Assembly (NCBI RefSeq): GCF_902806455.1
Contig: NZ_CADCWQ010000001.1
Coordinates: 2,480,001 to 2,544,000 of the forward strand
From: Virgibacillus doumboii
GTDB taxonomy: Bacteria > Bacillota > Bacilli > Bacillales > Amphibacillaceae
Direction of reading: 5' to 3'
DNA: 64,000 bases
Part shown: positions 16,429 through 25,010 of the stretch, piece by piece
How the letters are laid out: each line of letters opens with the position of its first letter
How positions within the stretch are numbered: the first letter of the stretch is position 1
The notes under the pieces: model-generated
What the model was told of the DNA's origin: nothing
Databases searched by the model: none
What the model saw: the letters and a program-made list of their open reading frames with translations, nothing else
Translations under genes and position numbers: made by a program

Positions 16429-17445
16429 TTACTTGGTTTTGATCAATAAATAGATAAAATATGGTGCACTGAGAATTGCTACAACAATTCCAACCGGTAT
16501 TTCCGTTGGTGATAACAAATTCTTTCCAATTGTATCAGCCACCATTAAAAGCAGGGCACCAATCAGTGCAGAAATTGGAATGATGTATTGGTGCATCGGC
16601 CCGATAATTTTCCGTGCAACATGTGGTACGACAAGCCCCAGAAAGGCAATTGCCCCGCCGGCTGCAACACTGGCTCCTGCCAGGGCAACTGCAATAACAA
16701 GCAGTATACGCCGCTCTCTTTCTACTTTTGAGCCCAGTCCCGCAGCAATGTCGTCACCGAGCGTCAATACGTTCAGCGAATTTGCTTTCTGAAGGGCATA
16801 TGGAACGAGAATAAGAATCCAGGGCAATAGAGCAAGCACAAAGGTCCAGCTGGCATTCCATATATCACCGGATAACCAGACAGTGGCCTGTCGAAAGTCT
16901 TGGGGATTCATTTTCAACTGAAGAATGACCAGTGCTGCACTGAATCCGGCATTGACACCAATCCCTACAAGTACTAACCGGATTGGATTAACTCCGTTTT
17001 TCCATGCCAGCGTATAAATTAAAAAGGCCGCAAACAGAGCCCCCAGCAAGGCAAACAATGGCATTATAAAGACAGAAAAATCTCCGGATAATGAATCCTG
17101 TATAAAGAAAATATATAATACAACCGCAAGTCCTGCTCCTGTATTAATTCCTAAAATACCTGGGTCTGCCAGGTCATTTTGTGTTACCCCCTGCAGGATT
17201 ACTCCGGAAACCGCGAGCCCTGTACCAATTAATAATGCCAGAACAATACCCGGTAAACGGAAGTCAAATAACACAAGATTTTGCTTAGCTGTTCCCTGGC
17301 CAAGTAATGTATGTACTACATCAATTGGGGATATTTTAACAACCCCGGTACTCAATGTAATAAAGAACATGACACCTATCAACAGCAATAATAGAAAAAT
17401 AATACTGGTAAATCTTCCGGTCTTCTTTTTGAATACCGCCTTCAT
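16429..17445 (-). CDS. yfhA: iron-siderophore ABC transporter permease (FecCD family, YfhA-like)
   Basis: A 338-residue FecCD/BtuC-type permease with nine or ten membrane helices. Conserved blocks are visible: LVLFDFRLPGIVLALLIGTG, ILQGVTQNDLADPGILGINTGAG, and GGAIAFLGLVVPHVARKIIG near the C-terminus, which contacts the ATPase. It pairs with the permease gene whose stop overlaps this start by one base. Order and sequence style resemble the B. subtilis yfiZ-yfhA pair that imports hydroxamate/citrate siderophores with YfiY; the exact siderophore cannot be read from sequence. Confidence 0.88.
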   Translation of the reverse strand: MKAVFKKKTGRFTSIIFLLLLLIGVMFFITLSTGVVKISPIDVVHTLLGQGTAKQNLVLFDFRLPGIVLALLIGTGLAVSGVILQGVTQNDLADPGILGINTGAGLAVVLYIFFIQDSLSGDFSVFIMPLFALLGALFAAFLIYTLAWKNGVNPIRLVLVGIGVNAGFSAALVILQLKMNPQDFRQATVWLSGDIWNASWTFVLALLPWILILVPYALQKANSLNVLTLGDDIAAGLGSKVERERRILLVIAVALAGASVAAGGAIAFLGLVVPHVARKIIGPMHQYIIPISALIGALLLMVADTIGKNLLSPTEIPVGIVVAILSAPYFIYLLIKTK

Positions 17446-18461
17446 TAATTACCACCCCCACTGCTGCCGCGGGCCAGGTACAGGAAGAATGGCACACCGA
17501 TAAGTGAGGTAATTGCACCGACTGGTGTTTCGAATGGTGCATTAATCAGCCGTGCCAGAATATCTGACAAAACAAGTAAAAGTGCACCAAACAGGGCCGA
17601 GGCAGGAATGATCCAGCGATAATCGGTTCCCATAATAAAACGGGTCATATGTGGAACAATAAGCCCTAAAAAGCCGACCGCTCCCGCAACTGACACGGCC
17701 GCACCGGTCAATATCAGTACGGTGAGGATTCCCAATATTTTTATTAAGCTATTATTCTGGCCAAGACCCGCGGCAACATCTTCACCAAGATTAAGTACTG
17801 TAATTGATTTTGCAACCGTAAATGCAATGAATAAACCAATCCCGCCGGAAATAAGGAGAATCTGAATGGAGGTCCATGTTGTTCCCGAAAGTCCGCCGGC
17901 AAGCCAGAATCCAAGTTGTTTTTCCAACTGGAAATGGAGCGCAATCACGGAAGAAACCGAACTTAGTAATGTTCCAATTGCGACCCCGGCCAGTGCAAGT
18001 TTAACCGGTGTCAGGCCACTTGCAGAAAATGATCCAACCATAAAAACCAGCATTACCGCAAGACCGGCACCAATAAACGATGCAAATGTTATTCCCAGGT
18101 TGGAAGCAGCCGGAAAAAAAGCTAATGTAATTACCAGCGCAAATGCAGCACCATGGGTAACGCCCATTATTGACGGTGATGCCAAAGGGTTACGGGTCAT
18201 TCCCTGCATGATTGCGCCTGATACCGCAAGAAATGCACCAACTAATGCTGCTGCAATTGATCGTGGCAAACGCAACTCCTGAATAATCTGATGAGAAGTT
18301 AGCTCACTATTAAAATGGAAAATTGCCTGCCACACAGTTGATAGATTGATATCCGCTACTCCAAGGCTAATTGAAAGTCCTATGGAAAAAGTTAATACAA
18401 CTGCAATAAGTATTGATATCGTGAATTTTAAAAAACTTGAATGATGTATATTGGATAACAT
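17445..18461 (-). CDS. yfiZ: iron-siderophore ABC transporter permease (FecCD family, YfiZ-like)
   Basis: A 338-residue FecCD permease, partner of the preceding one. Conserved blocks: ELRLPRSIAAALVGAFLAVSG, GMTRNPLASPSIMGVTHGAA and AGAVGFLGLIVPHMTRFIMG. It is the first gene of the minus-strand unit yfiZ-yfhA-reductase, transcribed away from the binding-protein gene from a shared 150-bp control region that carries a Fur box. No ATP-binding subunit is encoded at this locus; in B. subtilis the unlinked YusV serves several such systems. Confidence 0.88.
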   Translation of the reverse strand: MLSNIHHSSFLKFTISILIAVVLTFSIGLSISLGVADINLSTVWQAIFHFNSELTSHQIIQELRLPRSIAAALVGAFLAVSGAIMQGMTRNPLASPSIMGVTHGAAFALVITLAFFPAASNLGITFASFIGAGLAVMLVFMVGSFSASGLTPVKLALAGVAIGTLLSSVSSVIALHFQLEKQLGFWLAGGLSGTTWTSIQILLISGGIGLFIAFTVAKSITVLNLGEDVAAGLGQNNSLIKILGILTVLILTGAAVSVAGAVGFLGLIVPHMTRFIMGTDYRWIIPASALFGALLLVLSDILARLINAPFETPVGAITSLIGVPFFLYLARGSSGGGN

Positions 18462-18542
18462 AACTTACTCCTATAGTACAATTTATGTCCTAACTTAAAA
18501 TTATAAGTCTTCCCACTTCCTCCTGCAATGCTTTAAAAATTA

Positions 18543-18571
18543 TTGACATTATAATTGAAAATGATTATCAT
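18543..18571 (+). promoter_or_regulatory. promoter with overlapping Fur box for the siderophore-binding protein gene
   Basis: TTGACA (18543-18548) and TATCAT (18566-18571) are separated by 17 bp. TGAAAATGATTATCA (18556-18570) matches the Fur consensus at 14 of 15 positions and covers the spacer and the -10. The divergent permease operon starts 95 bp away, so one site may repress both sides when iron is plentiful. Confidence 0.82.
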
Positions 18572-18614
18572 TACCATTGATACCATAATTATAACATAAG
18601 AGGAGAACGTACAT

Positions 18615-19583
18615 ATGTTAAAAATGAAAAAATCCCGTTTCGTTTTACTGTGTTTATTAGTAGGATCAGTCCTAATTTTCACTGCCTGCAGTGGCGGCAA
18701 CTCTGATTCATCATCATCTGATACTGACACAAAGGACAGCAGCCAAAAAACAGAAGTGACAATAGACAGCAAAATGGGTGAAGTTACAATTCCCGGTGAT
18801 GCTGAACGTATCATTGCCCCATATCATGAGGATGCATTACTCGCTTTGGGTGTAACCCCTGTTGCAAAATGGGCAATCGGCAGCAGTATCCAGGATTACC
18901 TGGAAGATCAATTAAGCAATGTTCCAAAAGTCGAATGGAACCTTCCGCTTGAACAAGTGATGACATATCAACCTGATTTAATTATCCTGGAATCTGCAAC
19001 CGACAGCTATGATGGATCTTACGAAGATTATCAAAAAATCGCAACAACATATGTAATGACGGAAGAAACTACAAATAACTGGCGGAAGCAAATTGAAACA
19101 TTCGGTAAGTTGCTAGGTAAAGAAGATAAAGCTGAAGAACTCCTTGGTGAATATGACAATAAAGTATCCGACGCAAAAGATTCATTAAAGAAAGCTGCCG
19201 GTGACGAAACAGTAGCGATTATATGGACAAAAGGCAACGAATTCTTTTTGTTTGAAAAAGACCGTCATAGTGCAGAAGTTGTCTATTCGGAATTAGGATT
19301 AAACGCTCCAAAGCTCGTTAAAAATCTTGGCAATGCGCAGACACAATGGAACCCAATCTCAATGGAAAAGCTGTCCGAACTGAAGGCTGATCATGTATTC
19401 CTTCTTGGCACGGAAGGAGAACAAGGTCTTGAAACATTGAAAAATAGTGCTGTATGGCAAAGTACGCCGGCAGCGGAAAATGGAAATGTATATATTTTCA
19501 ATGATCCAAGCTATTGGACCAATAAAGGCCTGATCGCTTCAGAAAAAACGATTGATTCCGTACTTGATACATTAACAAAATAA
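18615..19583 (+). CDS. yfiY: siderophore-binding lipoprotein (YfiY-like)
   Basis: A 322-residue ABC substrate-binding lipoprotein anchored outside the membrane. The signal peptide ends at the lipobox FTAC (Cys28) and is followed by a Ser/Asp linker. The periplasmic-binding-protein fold of the FhuD/BtuF class is shown by ERIIAPYHEDALLALGVTPV, YQPDLIILES and ELKADHVFLLGTEG. A ribosome site AGAGGAG lies upstream of the ATG. It is divergent from the two permease genes and is probably the specificity component for the same siderophore. Confidence 0.9.
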   Translation: MLKMKKSRFVLLCLLVGSVLIFTACSGGNSDSSSSDTDTKDSSQKTEVTIDSKMGEVTIPGDAERIIAPYHEDALLALGVTPVAKWAIGSSIQDYLEDQLSNVPKVEWNLPLEQVMTYQPDLIILESATDSYDGSYEDYQKIATTYVMTEETTNNWRKQIETFGKLLGKEDKAEELLGEYDNKVSDAKDSLKKAAGDETVAIIWTKGNEFFLFEKDRHSAEVVYSELGLNAPKLVKNLGNAQTQWNPISMEKLSELKADHVFLLGTEGEQGLETLKNSAVWQSTPAAENGNVYIFNDPSYWTNKGLIASEKTIDSVLDTLTK

Positions 19584-19617
19584 CGCTATTCACTATTATA
19601 ATCGTATATCGCTTGCA

Positions 19618-19660
19618 AAAGGTGGCATTATTTTTTTAAAAAAATAGTGCCACTTTTTTA
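19618..19660 (+). terminator. intrinsic terminator of yfiY
   Basis: AAAAGGTGGCATTATTTTTT pairs with AAAAAAATAGTGCCACTTTTTT; long stem with a closing T-run 35 nt after the stop. Confidence 0.88.
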
Positions 19661-19689
19661 TGTTGGCATACGATTATAGGTATGAGAAG

Positions 19690-19820
19690 AGGTTGAGGGT
19701 CACTCATAACCTGAATGAGTGCCCTTCCCAGGAGAACATCAGTATATTCCAACCGCGTGGTTCAAAGCGCATTTCCCGACAGATTTAGTAAAATTTCAGT
19801 TCGCAGCATAGTTTAAGTCA
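19690..19820. repeat. degenerate copy of the dispersed intergenic element
   Basis: Part of the 328-bp gap between yfiY and yisL. CCCAGGAGAACATCAGTATA and GCATAGTTTAAGTCAACTG recall the inner part and the right terminus (CACAGTTTATATCAAC) of the elements at 37533 and 52525. The left end is not recognisable. Weak, similarity by eye only. Confidence 0.35.
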
Positions 19821-19867
19821 ACTGCGGAATAACAGCAACAACCTTTGCGAAAGAAGCCTAAATGAAC

Positions 19868-19900
19868 AAAAAAAAGGACTTCTCCACTATGGAAAAGTCC
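19868..19900 (-). terminator. intrinsic terminator of yisL
   Basis: On the minus strand GGACTTTTCC pairs with GGAGAAGTCC and is followed by eight T residues, 12 nt after the yisL stop. Confidence 0.88.
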
Positions 19901-19911
19901 CTCTCTTTCAC

Positions 19912-20277
19912 TTATGGTAAAAATCCAAGTCCCAATCGGCCGAAGCCCAGGATCATCGTAAGAATAACAGCAATAACAAGCTGAATCCACCAGCTTTTTG
20001 TTGGTTCTTCTCGACCTGTTTTCAAACTAATCATTTCCATTGCAAAGATTACCCAGATACCTGCAAGAGCCTTGAAAATAGCCTCTCCCATTTGCGCGCC
20101 ATTAAAATACGCTCCGAGTAGTGATCCGCCAGAATATAATATTAGTAAATAATCCAGGCGAAGTATCATTTGAACAATTTTAGCACCTTTTGCCTTGCCG
20201 GATTTATGCAGTACTACTGCTACAATAAACAGAATAAATGCCAGGGCCCACGCAGTAACGTGCAGATGTGTATTCAT
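19912..20277 (-). CDS. yisL: YisL family membrane protein (UPF0344/DUF1516)
   Basis: A 121-residue integral membrane protein with four hydrophobic helices. It starts MNTHLHVTAWALAFILFIVA, the typical opening of the YisL/UPF0344 family, and has the conserved LRLDYLLILYSGG and AGIWVIFAMEMI blocks. Function is unknown in the family. In B. subtilis yisL lies close to the gerP region, and here it is also near gerP (about 2.7 kb away), so some neighbourhood is conserved. Ribosome site GAAGGAGG is present upstream. Confidence 0.88.
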   Translation of the reverse strand: MNTHLHVTAWALAFILFIVAVVLHKSGKAKGAKIVQMILRLDYLLILYSGGSLLGAYFNGAQMGEAIFKALAGIWVIFAMEMISLKTGREEPTKSWWIQLVIAVILTMILGFGRLGLGFLP

Positions 20278-20389
20278 TTATGTTCCTCCTTCATGCGATA
20301 ATACATAATAAAGCTATCATATCATGTACAACAAATAAATTCATTTGAAAATTGTTTGAACATTAATATGAAGGGAAAAACTTTTGGAG

Positions 20390-20401
20390 AACTGTTATAA
20401 T
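20390..20401 (+). promoter_or_regulatory. extended -10 element before rocD
   Basis: TGTTATAAT (TG-N-TATAAT) lies about 40 bp before the rocD start; no good -35 hexamer is seen at the usual spacing. No -12/-24 SigL motif was found. Confidence 0.45.
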
Positions 20402-20438
20402 GAATCTGTATTGTATTTTTCAATTTCGGAGGGATAGT

Positions 20439-21635
20439 ATGGTTCAAAACAGTCAACAAATTATTGACCAGACACAGGAATATGGTGCGAAGAATTACCA
20501 TCCGCTTCCTGTTGTTATATCAAAGGCGGAAGGTGTTTGGGTAGAGGATCCAGAAGGAAATCGCTACATGGATATGCTCAGTGCTTATTCTGCAGTGAAT
20601 CAGGGTCACCGTCACCCAAAGATTATTGATGCCCTCAAGAATCAGGCAGATGCAGTAACACTAACCTCACGAGCGTTTCATAATGATCAGTTGGGTCCAT
20701 GGTATGAAAAGATTTGTAAAATGACCAACAAAGAAGCAGCACTTCCAATGAATACCGGAGCCGAAGCTGTTGAAACAGCGATTAAAACAGCACGCCGCTG
20801 GGCATATGATGTTAAAGGTGTGGCAGAAGATAAAGCGGAAATCATCGCATGCGAAGGTAATTTCCACGGCCGGACAATGACAGCGGTTTCGTTATCATCT
20901 GAAGCTGAGTATAAACGCGGATTCGGTCCGATGCTTCCGGGAATCAAAGTTATCCCATATGGTGATATCGATGCATTAAAAGCGGCAATCAATGAAAATA
21001 CAGCTGGGTTTCTTTTAGAGCCTCTCCAGGGTGAAGCGGGTATTGTTATGCCGCCTGAAGGTTTTCTGAAAGAGGCATACGACCTTTGCAAGAAAAATAA
21101 CACCCTATTTATTGCCGATGAAATACAGGCAGGACTTGGCCGGACAGGAAAAATGTTCGCCTGTGACTGGGAAGATGTAACGCCGGATATTCTTATCCTT
21201 GGAAAAGCATTGGGCGGCGGTGTAATGCCGATCTCATGTATCGTTGCGAATAAAGACATTCTAGGTGTATTCAATCCGGGGTCACACGGTTCAACGTTTG
21301 GCGGAAATCCATTGGCATGTGCTGTTTCAGTAGCATCACTGGAAGTTTTGGAAGAAGAAAAACTGGCATCCCGTTCATTGGAGCTGGGAAACTATATGAT
21401 GAGCGAGCTTAAGAAAATTGACAATCCACGAATTAAAGAAGTACGTGGAAAAGGCTTGTTTATCGGTGTGGAACTAACTGAGGCTGCACGTCCCTACTGT
21501 GAAAGATTAAAAGAAAAAGGACTGCTTTGTAAAGAAACACACGAAAACGTCATTCGCTTTGCCCCACCACTCATCATTGAAAAAGACGATCTCGAATGGG
21601 CTTTGAACCATATTAAAGAAGTACTGCAAGGCTGA
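20439..21635 (+). CDS. rocD: ornithine aminotransferase RocD
   Basis: A 398-residue PLP enzyme that converts ornithine and 2-oxoglutarate to glutamate semialdehyde and glutamate in arginine catabolism or proline formation. Fold-type I class III aminotransferase blocks are present: [37 protein letters not shown], and the PLP lysine K256 in ILGKALGGG. The ATG at 20439 follows CGGAGGG by 6 nt; an upstream ATG at 20400 lacks a ribosome site. No other roc gene is adjacent, so it is a single-gene unit closed by its own terminator. Confidence 0.95.
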   Translation: MVQNSQQIIDQTQEYGAKNYHPLPVVISKAEGVWVEDPEGNRYMDMLSAYSAVNQGHRHPKIIDALKNQADAVTLTSRAFHNDQLGPWYEKICKMTNKEAALPMNTGAEAVETAIKTARRWAYDVKGVAEDKAEIIACEGNFHGRTMTAVSLSSEAEYKRGFGPMLPGIKVIPYGDIDALKAAINENTAGFLLEPLQGEAGIVMPPEGFLKEAYDLCKKNNTLFIADEIQAGLGRTGKMFACDWEDVTPDILILGKALGGGVMPISCIVANKDILGVFNPGSHGSTFGGNPLACAVSVASLEVLEEEKLASRSLELGNYMMSELKKIDNPRIKEVRGKGLFIGVELTEAARPYCERLKEKGLLCKETHENVIRFAPPLIIEKDDLEWALNHIKEVLQG

Positions 21636-21642
21636 ATAAAGT

Positions 21643-21682
21643 CAGAGGTGCTCCCGCCATGGAAGCACCTCTGCTGTTTTTA
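21643..21682 (+). terminator. intrinsic terminator of rocD
   Basis: CAGAGGTGCT pairs with AGCACCTCTG, followed by CTGTTTTTA; it starts 8 nt after the rocD stop and lies between two convergent genes. Confidence 0.85.
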
Positions 21683-21687
21683 TAGAA

Positions 21688-22869
21688 TTACCACATTCGC
21701 TCAGCCTTCCGTAATGGCTGCTTCTTTTTATACGTAAGGCTCCGCCACAGCCATTCAAGCGGACCAAATCGGTATTTTTTCAGCCACCATTTACTGCCAA
21801 GGATCTGCAGAATATAAACAATCACCACAATGCCCATCGCAGTAATTGGCCGAACTGATCCGTACAACCCGAAACCAACTCCGTAAAATAAAACAAAGGA
21901 AATTACCGATTGGCTGATGTAATTGGTTAATGACAACCGGCCAACATAAGTGAAAGGCATGAAGATTCTTTTCCCAATTTCACTCTGGAAAAGCAAGGTT
22001 ATCGAAAATAGATAGAACAGTGCTGAGGCAGTTCCACCAACATTATCCTGAATATACGAAAACCAAATCGGATTCCCGTAAAGATGTGGACCCATTTTTA
22101 ACACAATAAAAAATAATAAACTGATCCCCCATAGGACCCAAAGTTTTCGCTTATGTACATCAGGCTTGTGCAGCCACCTTTTCCGGGCGATGTACATTCC
22201 GAACAAAAATAACGGCAATAGTGTCATCAATAAAAGAATGCTCGAGAATACACCATTGGCATATAACCAGTCATTCATATTCTGGGTTAAAACAGCGAAC
22301 AGGTCTCCACTTCCATAATTTCTTTTCACCTGGTTGATTAACGCTGAGTCATAACCACCCAAAAAAGCTCTCACATTATACAACAGGCTGGAATAATAGA
22401 AAACGTTCAACCCTAACATCAGAATTCCCCATACGATTAATGTTTTAGCACGACGGTGTACAAACAACAGGAAAAATAACCCAACAACGCCATAGGATAA
22501 TAGAATATCACCATGCCAAATCAAAAAAGCATGCACCATTCCAAAGCCTATTAAAATGAAAAGTCTGCGGAACAAAAACGGAATAACATCGATGTTTTTT
22601 TCCACCAGACGCTCTTTTAAAATCTGCAGACCAAAACCAAAAAGAATCGAAAAAAGCGTATAGAAACTGGCCTGAAAGAAAATATCAATAAAAGCTTGTG
22701 TATATTGGTCGACAGTGGATGTCCATGCATCATCCTCCCCGCCGTACAAAAAGTACGGTGCTGAAAATGCCCCGATATTTACTACAAAAATACCCAATAT
22801 GGCGAAACCGCGGGCAGCATCAATCCAGGTAAGCCGATCTGATCCCCTTAGTGGTGAAACATTACTCAT
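21688..22869 (-). CDS. DUF418 family membrane protein
   Basis: A 393-residue protein with about ten hydrophobic helices. The start RLTWIDAARGFAILGIFVVN and the C-terminal FTYVGRLSLTNYISQSVIS (the conserved DUF418 block) place it in the YeiB/YxaH-type DUF418 family, distantly related to membrane acyltransferases; function unknown. The frame is open 31 codons further up to 22962, but that start has no ribosome site, while the ATG at 22869 follows AAAGG at 11 nt and matches the usual family N-terminus. It is divergent from the gerP operon. Confidence 0.85.
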   Translation of the reverse strand: MSNVSPLRGSDRLTWIDAARGFAILGIFVVNIGAFSAPYFLYGGEDDAWTSTVDQYTQAFIDIFFQASFYTLFSILFGFGLQILKERLVEKNIDVIPFLFRRLFILIGFGMVHAFLIWHGDILLSYGVVGLFFLLFVHRRAKTLIVWGILMLGLNVFYYSSLLYNVRAFLGGYDSALINQVKRNYGSGDLFAVLTQNMNDWLYANGVFSSILLLMTLLPLFLFGMYIARKRWLHKPDVHKRKLWVLWGISLLFFIVLKMGPHLYGNPIWFSYIQDNVGGTASALFYLFSITLLFQSEIGKRIFMPFTYVGRLSLTNYISQSVISFVLFYGVGFGLYGSVRPITAMGIVVIVYILQILGSKWWLKKYRFGPLEWLWRSLTYKKKQPLRKAERMW

Positions 22870-22941
22870 CTTTTCACGAACCTTTCTTATTAGCTGTCTA
22901 TTGTAGTATTCGACAATACGAAACGTCATCCTTCCGGGTTT

Positions 22942-22968
22942 CACAATTTTATCAATCGGCATAAACTA
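22942..22968 (+). promoter_or_regulatory. possible SigK promoter before gerPA
   Basis: CACA, 13 bp, then GCATAAACTA, an exact match to the mother-cell SigK -10 (gCATAnnnTA). Objection: spacing is about 3 bp short and the predicted transcript start would fall on the gerPA ribosome site. Confidence 0.4.
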
Positions 22969-22987
22969 AATTGAAGGAGGATTTCGT

Positions 22988-23200
22988 ATGCCGGCGAAGG
23001 TTGGGGCAGTTAAAGTAAGCAATATGGGTAATTCAAGCATCTTCAATATTGGAGATGTTTATTCCATGTGCCCGGAAAGTAACGCTAAAACGTATGCCGG
23101 CGGCGGGTCCTTTAACACTGGTGACGGTACGTATATCCGTCTTGGGGAATCTGTTACGAGTGTCAGGGACAGTGATGCAGCGGATCAAAATATCGTTTAA
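22988..23200 (+). CDS. gerPA: spore germination protein GerPA
   Basis: A 70-residue spore-coat protein needed for germinants to pass through the coat. The sequence MPAKVGAVKVSNMGNSSIFN and the GGSFNTGDG...DQN motif mark the GerPA/GerPF subfamily; it is the first gene of the operon, hence GerPA. Made in the mother cell late in sporulation in the known systems. Ribosome site GAAGGAGG 7 nt before the ATG. The next gene begins 16 nt after the stop. Confidence 0.93.
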   Translation: MPAKVGAVKVSNMGNSSIFNIGDVYSMCPESNAKTYAGGGSFNTGDGTYIRLGESVTSVRDSDAADQNIV

Positions 23201-23216
23201 TAATGGAGTGTTTTCA

Positions 23217-23420
23217 ATGAACTTAACGATTCATCAGTCAATAGCGATTCATTTTATTAAAATAGGTGCAATATCGAATTCTTCGGTACTGCAAATCGGG
23301 AGCACCGGCAGTATACAGGCACAGTCCGACATCCATAATACTGGCGGGTATACCGAACCTGCCGAGCCGGCCGAGCCTGTTGGTGAGCCCTCCATTATTC
23401 GGTTGAAACAGCCCGAATGA
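23217..23420 (+). CDS. gerPB: spore germination protein GerPB
   Basis: A 67-residue protein, MNLTIHQSIAIHFIKIGAIS followed by NSSVLQIGSTGSIQAQSDIHNTGGY, which matches GerPB. The C-terminus has a short Ala-Glu-Pro repeat (EPAEPAEP). The ATG at 23217 is preceded by GGAG; upstream in-frame codons overlap gerPA and lack support. Acts with the other GerP proteins in coat permeability. Confidence 0.9.
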   Translation: MNLTIHQSIAIHFIKIGAISNSSVLQIGSTGSIQAQSDIHNTGGYTEPAEPAEPVGEPSIIRLKQPE

Positions 23421-23489
23421 CAGCACAATCTAAGCAGGAATGCATATGCTGTGTATAGGTCTTTGCCTAATTTTAAGGAGGACGCTTAT

Positions 23490-24062
23490 ATGAACGGATG
23501 GAATAATTATTTCTATAACCTTTATCAGCGCATTGATGAACAGGACCGGACGATTCGCGATTTGGAATCAAGACTGCAGCAGCTTGAAAACATGAACAAC
23601 CAGCAAAATCAGAAACCGGTTGAAAAAATCGAATATCATTTTGACCAGTTAAAAATAGAAAACCTCGAAGGAACACTCCATATCGGCTTATCTCCGGGTG
23701 ACCTGAAAAACATAGATGATTTTTCCGTTCCAGATGCAGGTCAATCACCATTTAAGCAACAGTTATTATCCGATTTGAATGCCTATCTGCGGCAACATGG
23801 AGAAAAGCTCATTCATGATACTGCTGTGCGCCATCAGGTTTCTATGGAGAATATTGACCCTGCCATACTTATTGAAGATATGGCAAAACAACTCCCGGAA
23901 CGAATTGCTTATTACGAAGCAGAGGCCAAGAAAAACAAACAGGATGTTAGCGATAAACAAGTAACACTTCAAATAAGTGATACGATCAAACGTGAAATTG
24001 ACCACTCTTTAAATAAATACATGGAAGGGAATGATCCTGCTAATGATTATGGAAGTCCATAA
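23490..24062 (+). CDS. gerPC: spore germination protein GerPC
   Basis: A 190-residue protein, the largest of the operon. The N-terminal half is a predicted coiled coil (LYQRIDEQDRTIRDLESRLQ), followed by VEKIEYHFDQLKIENLEGTL, the conserved GerPC block. AAGGAGG lies 8 nt before the ATG at 23490; 69 nt separate it from gerPB. Spore-coat assembly/permeability role is from the family. Confidence 0.92.
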   Translation: MNGWNNYFYNLYQRIDEQDRTIRDLESRLQQLENMNNQQNQKPVEKIEYHFDQLKIENLEGTLHIGLSPGDLKNIDDFSVPDAGQSPFKQQLLSDLNAYLRQHGEKLIHDTAVRHQVSMENIDPAILIEDMAKQLPERIAYYEAEAKKNKQDVSDKQVTLQISDTIKREIDHSLNKYMEGNDPANDYGSP

Positions 24063-24216
24063 CTGGAATTTGCATGTCGCAAACGTTGAAATTGATGCTG
24101 TCACAGCGTCATCCGTCTTCTTAATTGGTGACAATGATGAATTTATTCTCTCTTCATTTTTTGATACTCCTCCTGAAGCAGCTGCACTCGGAACAATTGT
24201 GCCGTTGTCAGGGTGA
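24049..24216 (+). CDS. gerPD: spore germination protein GerPD
   Basis: A 55-residue protein with VANVEIDAVTASSVFLIGDN and LSSFFDTPPE, the GerPD signature. The start is not certain: ATG codons at 24031, 24043 and 24049 are in frame and none has a clear ribosome site; all overlap the end of gerPC, so translation probably depends on coupling. Function with the GerP set in the coat. Confidence 0.85.
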   Translation: MEVHNWNLHVANVEIDAVTASSVFLIGDNDEFILSSFFDTPPEAAALGTIVPLSG

Positions 24217-24222
24217 ATCTTC

Positions 24223-24594
24223 ATGGAAAAAAGAACCGCATCTGTTAACAGAGTCCGGATTCACGGGGTAACATTCAGTGCAGTTTTTAATATTGGTGAC
24301 ACGAAATTTGCCCGCCCAAAATCAAGAGGGATTGCTGTACAAAAAGAAGGTGCTTCTTTCGTTGAAGACGACGATATTAATTTTGAAGAATACGCACTGT
24401 TTGACGAGAAAGCAAACTGGCCGAACACCAGGGATACTGTTCTGAAAAAAACGTTTCACCACTCCGATACATTACAGGTCGATAACGTTGATATTATCGG
24501 CGTCAGTCAAGCTGCAATTTTCCACATCGGCAGTATTGATGATGTTCGCAGTGAGGCAAGACTCAAACATTTCCGACTATATTTACCGGAATAA
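24223..24594 (+). CDS. gerPE: spore germination protein GerPE
   Basis: A 123-residue protein with two related segments, VNRVRIHGVTFSAVFNIGDT and VDNVDIIGVSQAAIFHIGSI, which resemble each other and the short GerP proteins; this internal duplication fits GerPE. Located 6 nt after gerPD. A putative SigK promoter begins right after its stop. Confidence 0.92.
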   Translation: MEKRTASVNRVRIHGVTFSAVFNIGDTKFARPKSRGIAVQKEGASFVEDDDINFEEYALFDEKANWPNTRDTVLKKTFHHSDTLQVDNVDIIGVSQAAIFHIGSIDDVRSEARLKHFRLYLPE

Positions 24595-24597
24595 GTC

Positions 24598-24627
24598 CAC
24601 ACTAAAACTGTTGTATGTCATAAACTA
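24598..24627 (+). promoter_or_regulatory. SigK-type promoter between gerPE and gerPF
   Basis: CACA (24598-24601), 16 bp, then TCATAAACTA (24618-24627), which matches the SigK consensus mACm-N16-gCATAnnnTA except for one base. It lies 29 bp before the gerPF ATG with room for a ribosome site (GCGGAAGG). Confidence 0.6.
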
Positions 24628-24655
24628 TCCTATACTATTTGCGGAAGGTGTTTTC

Positions 24656-24874
24656 ATGCCATCAATTGTTGGTCCAATTAAAATAAATAGTGTTGGTGGC
24701 GGCGTTGTAAACTTTGGGGATTCATTTTATCTTGCTCCAAAGAGTACGTCCAAGACTGCCGCCGGATCAGGATCACTCAATACTGGCGACTTTATAAACA
24801 CAAATAACGGTTTAAGTACTACTAATCCGATTGATCCTGATGTGAATGATCAAAATGTTGCTTCAAATGCATAG
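24656..24874 (+). CDS. gerPF: spore germination protein GerPF
   Basis: A 72-residue protein, MPSIVGPIKINSVGGGVVNF then GDSFYLAPKSTSKTAAGSGS, ending DPDVNDQNVASNA; almost a textbook GerPF and a paralogue of GerPA at the other end of the operon. The ATG at 24656 follows GCGGAAGG; the longer open frame upstream overlaps gerPE and is not the start. Possibly transcribed from its own SigK promoter in addition to the operon promoter. Confidence 0.95.
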   Translation: MPSIVGPIKINSVGGGVVNFGDSFYLAPKSTSKTAAGSGSLNTGDFINTNNGLSTTNPIDPDVNDQNVASNA

Positions 24875-24881
24875 TTTAACA

Positions 24882-24923
24882 AATACGCATGTGATTTCCG
24901 ACTGAAATCATGTGCGTATTTTT
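24882..24923 (+). terminator. intrinsic terminator of the gerP operon
   Basis: AATACGCATGTGATTTC pairs with GAAATCATGTGCGTATT, then TTTAATT. Confidence 0.88.
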
Positions 24924-25010
24924 AATTATGAGTGAAATGTCTATAGGATTTTTCAATTTTTTGAAAAAATGATACCATACATTATAGAAAATTTAATAAG
25001 GAGGGTTACT

